From the NCBI RefSeq assembly GCF_009617875.1, contig NZ_BLAV01000001.1:3720001-3784000 (forward strand): a stretch of 64,000 bases of DNA, in the 5' to 3' direction. The position numbers and the translations under genes were made by a program. Position 1 is the first letter of the stretch. Each line of letters starts with the position of its first letter. A model generated the notes under the pieces. It saw only the letters and a list, made by a program, of their open reading frames with translations, was not told where the DNA came from and searched no databases. Of the stretch, positions 62,938 through 64,000 are shown piece by piece. The stretch comes from Prolixibacter sp. NT017 (lineage in GTDB: Bacteria > Bacteroidota > Bacteroidia > Bacteroidales > Prolixibacteraceae).

Positions 62938-64000
62938 ATGCAGCTACTGTCAAAACCATATTTAAAAAAAATTGACGTATACATCATCAAAAAGTTTTTG
63001 GGTACCTTTTTCCTGGCAATTGCCCTGATTATTGGTATCTCGATTGTTTTTGACATCTCCGAGCACATCGACGAGTTTATCAGTCGCCATGCTCCGCTGC
63101 GCGCAATTGTTTTCGATTTTTACCTGAATTTCATTCCCTACTTTGCGAACCTGTTCAGTAGTCTGTTCACCTTCATCGCGGTTATTTATTTTACCTCGAA
63201 GATGGCTTACAACTCCGAAATTATTGCCATCCTCGCCAGTGGAGTAACATACAAACGATTGATGCGCCCCTATATGATCGGTGCAGGAATTATCGCTTTA
63301 ATGTCGTGGACATTGGGAAATTTTGTCATTCCGCCAGCCAATACTATTCGTATCGATTTCACCAATAAATACCTGAAAGGAGAATACAATAACCAGGACC
63401 GAAACATCCACAGGCAGTTGGAACCGGGACTCTATATCTACATGCGGAACTACAACAATAAAAACGATGTAGGATATAAATTCTCTATCGAGAAATTCAA
63501 AGATCACAAACTGGTTTCGAAACTGATCTCCGATTATGTGAAGTGGGACCGCGACAAGAAAAAATGGGTGATTCACAACTACTACATTCGTGACCTGAGC
63601 GGACCGACAGAGAAAATCACATCGGGTGCGGTAATTGATACCACCCTCCGAATGAAACCGGAAGATTTTGGCCGGCAAAAGAACCTCGAAGAGACCATGA
63701 ACTACTGGGAGTTGAATCATTACATCGAGGATTTGAAGTTGCGCGGTGTGGACAATGTCGTGCAGTACGAAATCGAAAAACATAAACGAACATCCGGACC
63801 ATTTTCCACATTTATCCTCTCGATCATCGGTGCAGCACTCGCTTCGCGGAAAATCAGGGGTGGAATGGGACTCCACCTGGGTATCGGACTGTTACTCAGC
63901 TTTTCTTACATTATGTTCCTCCAGGTATCGACCGTTTTTGCCACCAAGGGAGGGATGGATCCGTTTATTGCGGTCTGGATACCCAACCTCCTGTATTCCA
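62938..64000 (+). CDS. LptF/LptG-family (YjgP/YjgQ) permease, C-terminus cut by window edge
   Basis: The open frame runs from ATG at 62938 to the window end (354 codons without a stop). It starts MQLLSKPYLKKIDVYIIKKF, followed by hydrophobic LGTFFLAIALIIGISIVFDI, a second helix set around IAVIYFTSKMAYNSEIIAIL, ASGVTYKRLMRPYMIGAGII, a periplasmic jellyroll-like segment, and a late GGMGLHLGIGLLLSFSYIMF. This is the LptFG pattern: the permease that, with LptB and LptC, extracts lipopolysaccharide from the inner membrane. LptF versus LptG is not decided. Confidence 0.92.
   Translation, partial: MQLLSKPYLKKIDVYIIKKFLGTFFLAIALIIGISIVFDISEHIDEFISRHAPLRAIVFDFYLNFIPYFANLFSSLFTFIAVIYFTSKMAYNSEIIAILASGVTYKRLMRPYMIGAGIIALMSWTLGNFVIPPANTIRIDFTNKYLKGEYNNQDRNIHRQLEPGLYIYMRNYNNKNDVGYKFSIEKFKDHKLVSKLISDYVKWDRDKKKWVIHNYYIRDLSGPTEKITSGAVIDTTLRMKPEDFGRQKNLEETMNYWELNHYIEDLKLRGVDNVVQYEIEKHKRTSGPFSTFILSIIGAALASRKIRGGMGLHLGIGLLLSFSYIMFLQVSTVFATKGGMDPFIAVWIPNLLYS

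Overview
The window is a chromosomal segment of a member of the Bacteroidota, probably of the Marinilabiliales (Prolixibacteraceae-like); the order-level placement is inference. Support comes from a SusC/SusD outer-membrane uptake pair, a GldB lipoprotein, a MurF-alanine racemase fusion, DUF1573 and DUF4369/TlpA proteins, a PASTA-RluD-Ddl cluster, futalosine-pathway menaquinone synthesis (MqnE), many lipoproteins with a cysteine lipobox, and promoters of the TTTG-N18/19-TAnnTTTG type. Genes are dense, mostly housekeeping, and arranged in short operons on both strands separated by clear hairpin terminators. I saw no tRNA or rRNA genes, CRISPR array, phage or insertion sequence.

Layout. 1-2.76 kb: xylose catabolism (xylA fragment, xylB, GntR-type regulator) with two copies of an operator-like repeat. 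3-10.4 kb: proline dehydrogenase, a Skp-like chaperone, a glycosyltransferase, two tiny membrane proteins, an iron-type and a manganese-type superoxide dismutase side by side, and a MATE exporter. 10.4-18.2 kb, all minus strand: nucleoside kinase, UvrA, a lytic transglycosylase, and an ECF sigma factor overlapping a protein with both an inner-membrane helix and an outer-membrane barrel. 18.4-21.2 kb: a lipoprotein serpin convergent with a secreted papain-type peptidase. 21.3-22.0 kb: a non-coding array of about seventeen 41-bp tandem repeats. 22-33 kb: lipoamide dehydrogenase, TlpA-like thioredoxin, MeaB, DUF1573 protein, half-size TauE permease plus M20 amidohydrolase, nitrilase-family hydrolase, phosphofructokinase, DUF1080 lipoprotein, GldB. 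33-42 kb: PorT-like barrel, NAD synthetase, Crp/Fnr regulator, MurF-Alr, thymidine kinase, RsmI, YjjG. 42-49.5 kb: a three-gene SusC/SusD operon with a structured leader, bracketed by two copies of a hairpin element. 49.5-64 kb: HU-like protein with 22-bp phased repeats upstream, a secreted protein of uncertain function, DnaB, Ddl, RluD, PASTA protein, MqnE, L34, a repeat-type lipoprotein, RsmG, a second ECF-type sigma factor, a glycosyltransferase, Tgt and a truncated LptF/LptG-type permease.

Functionally the window combines envelope building (MurF-Alr, Ddl, lytic transglycosylase, PASTA protein, LPS permease), envelope signalling (sigma/anti-sigma pair), oxidative defence (two SODs), nutrient uptake (SusCD) and sugar use (xyl). 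The most unusual features are the 41-bp repeat array, the twin hairpin elements around SusCD with a possible small RNA, the phased repeats near the HU-like gene, and the membrane-bridging anti-sigma candidate.
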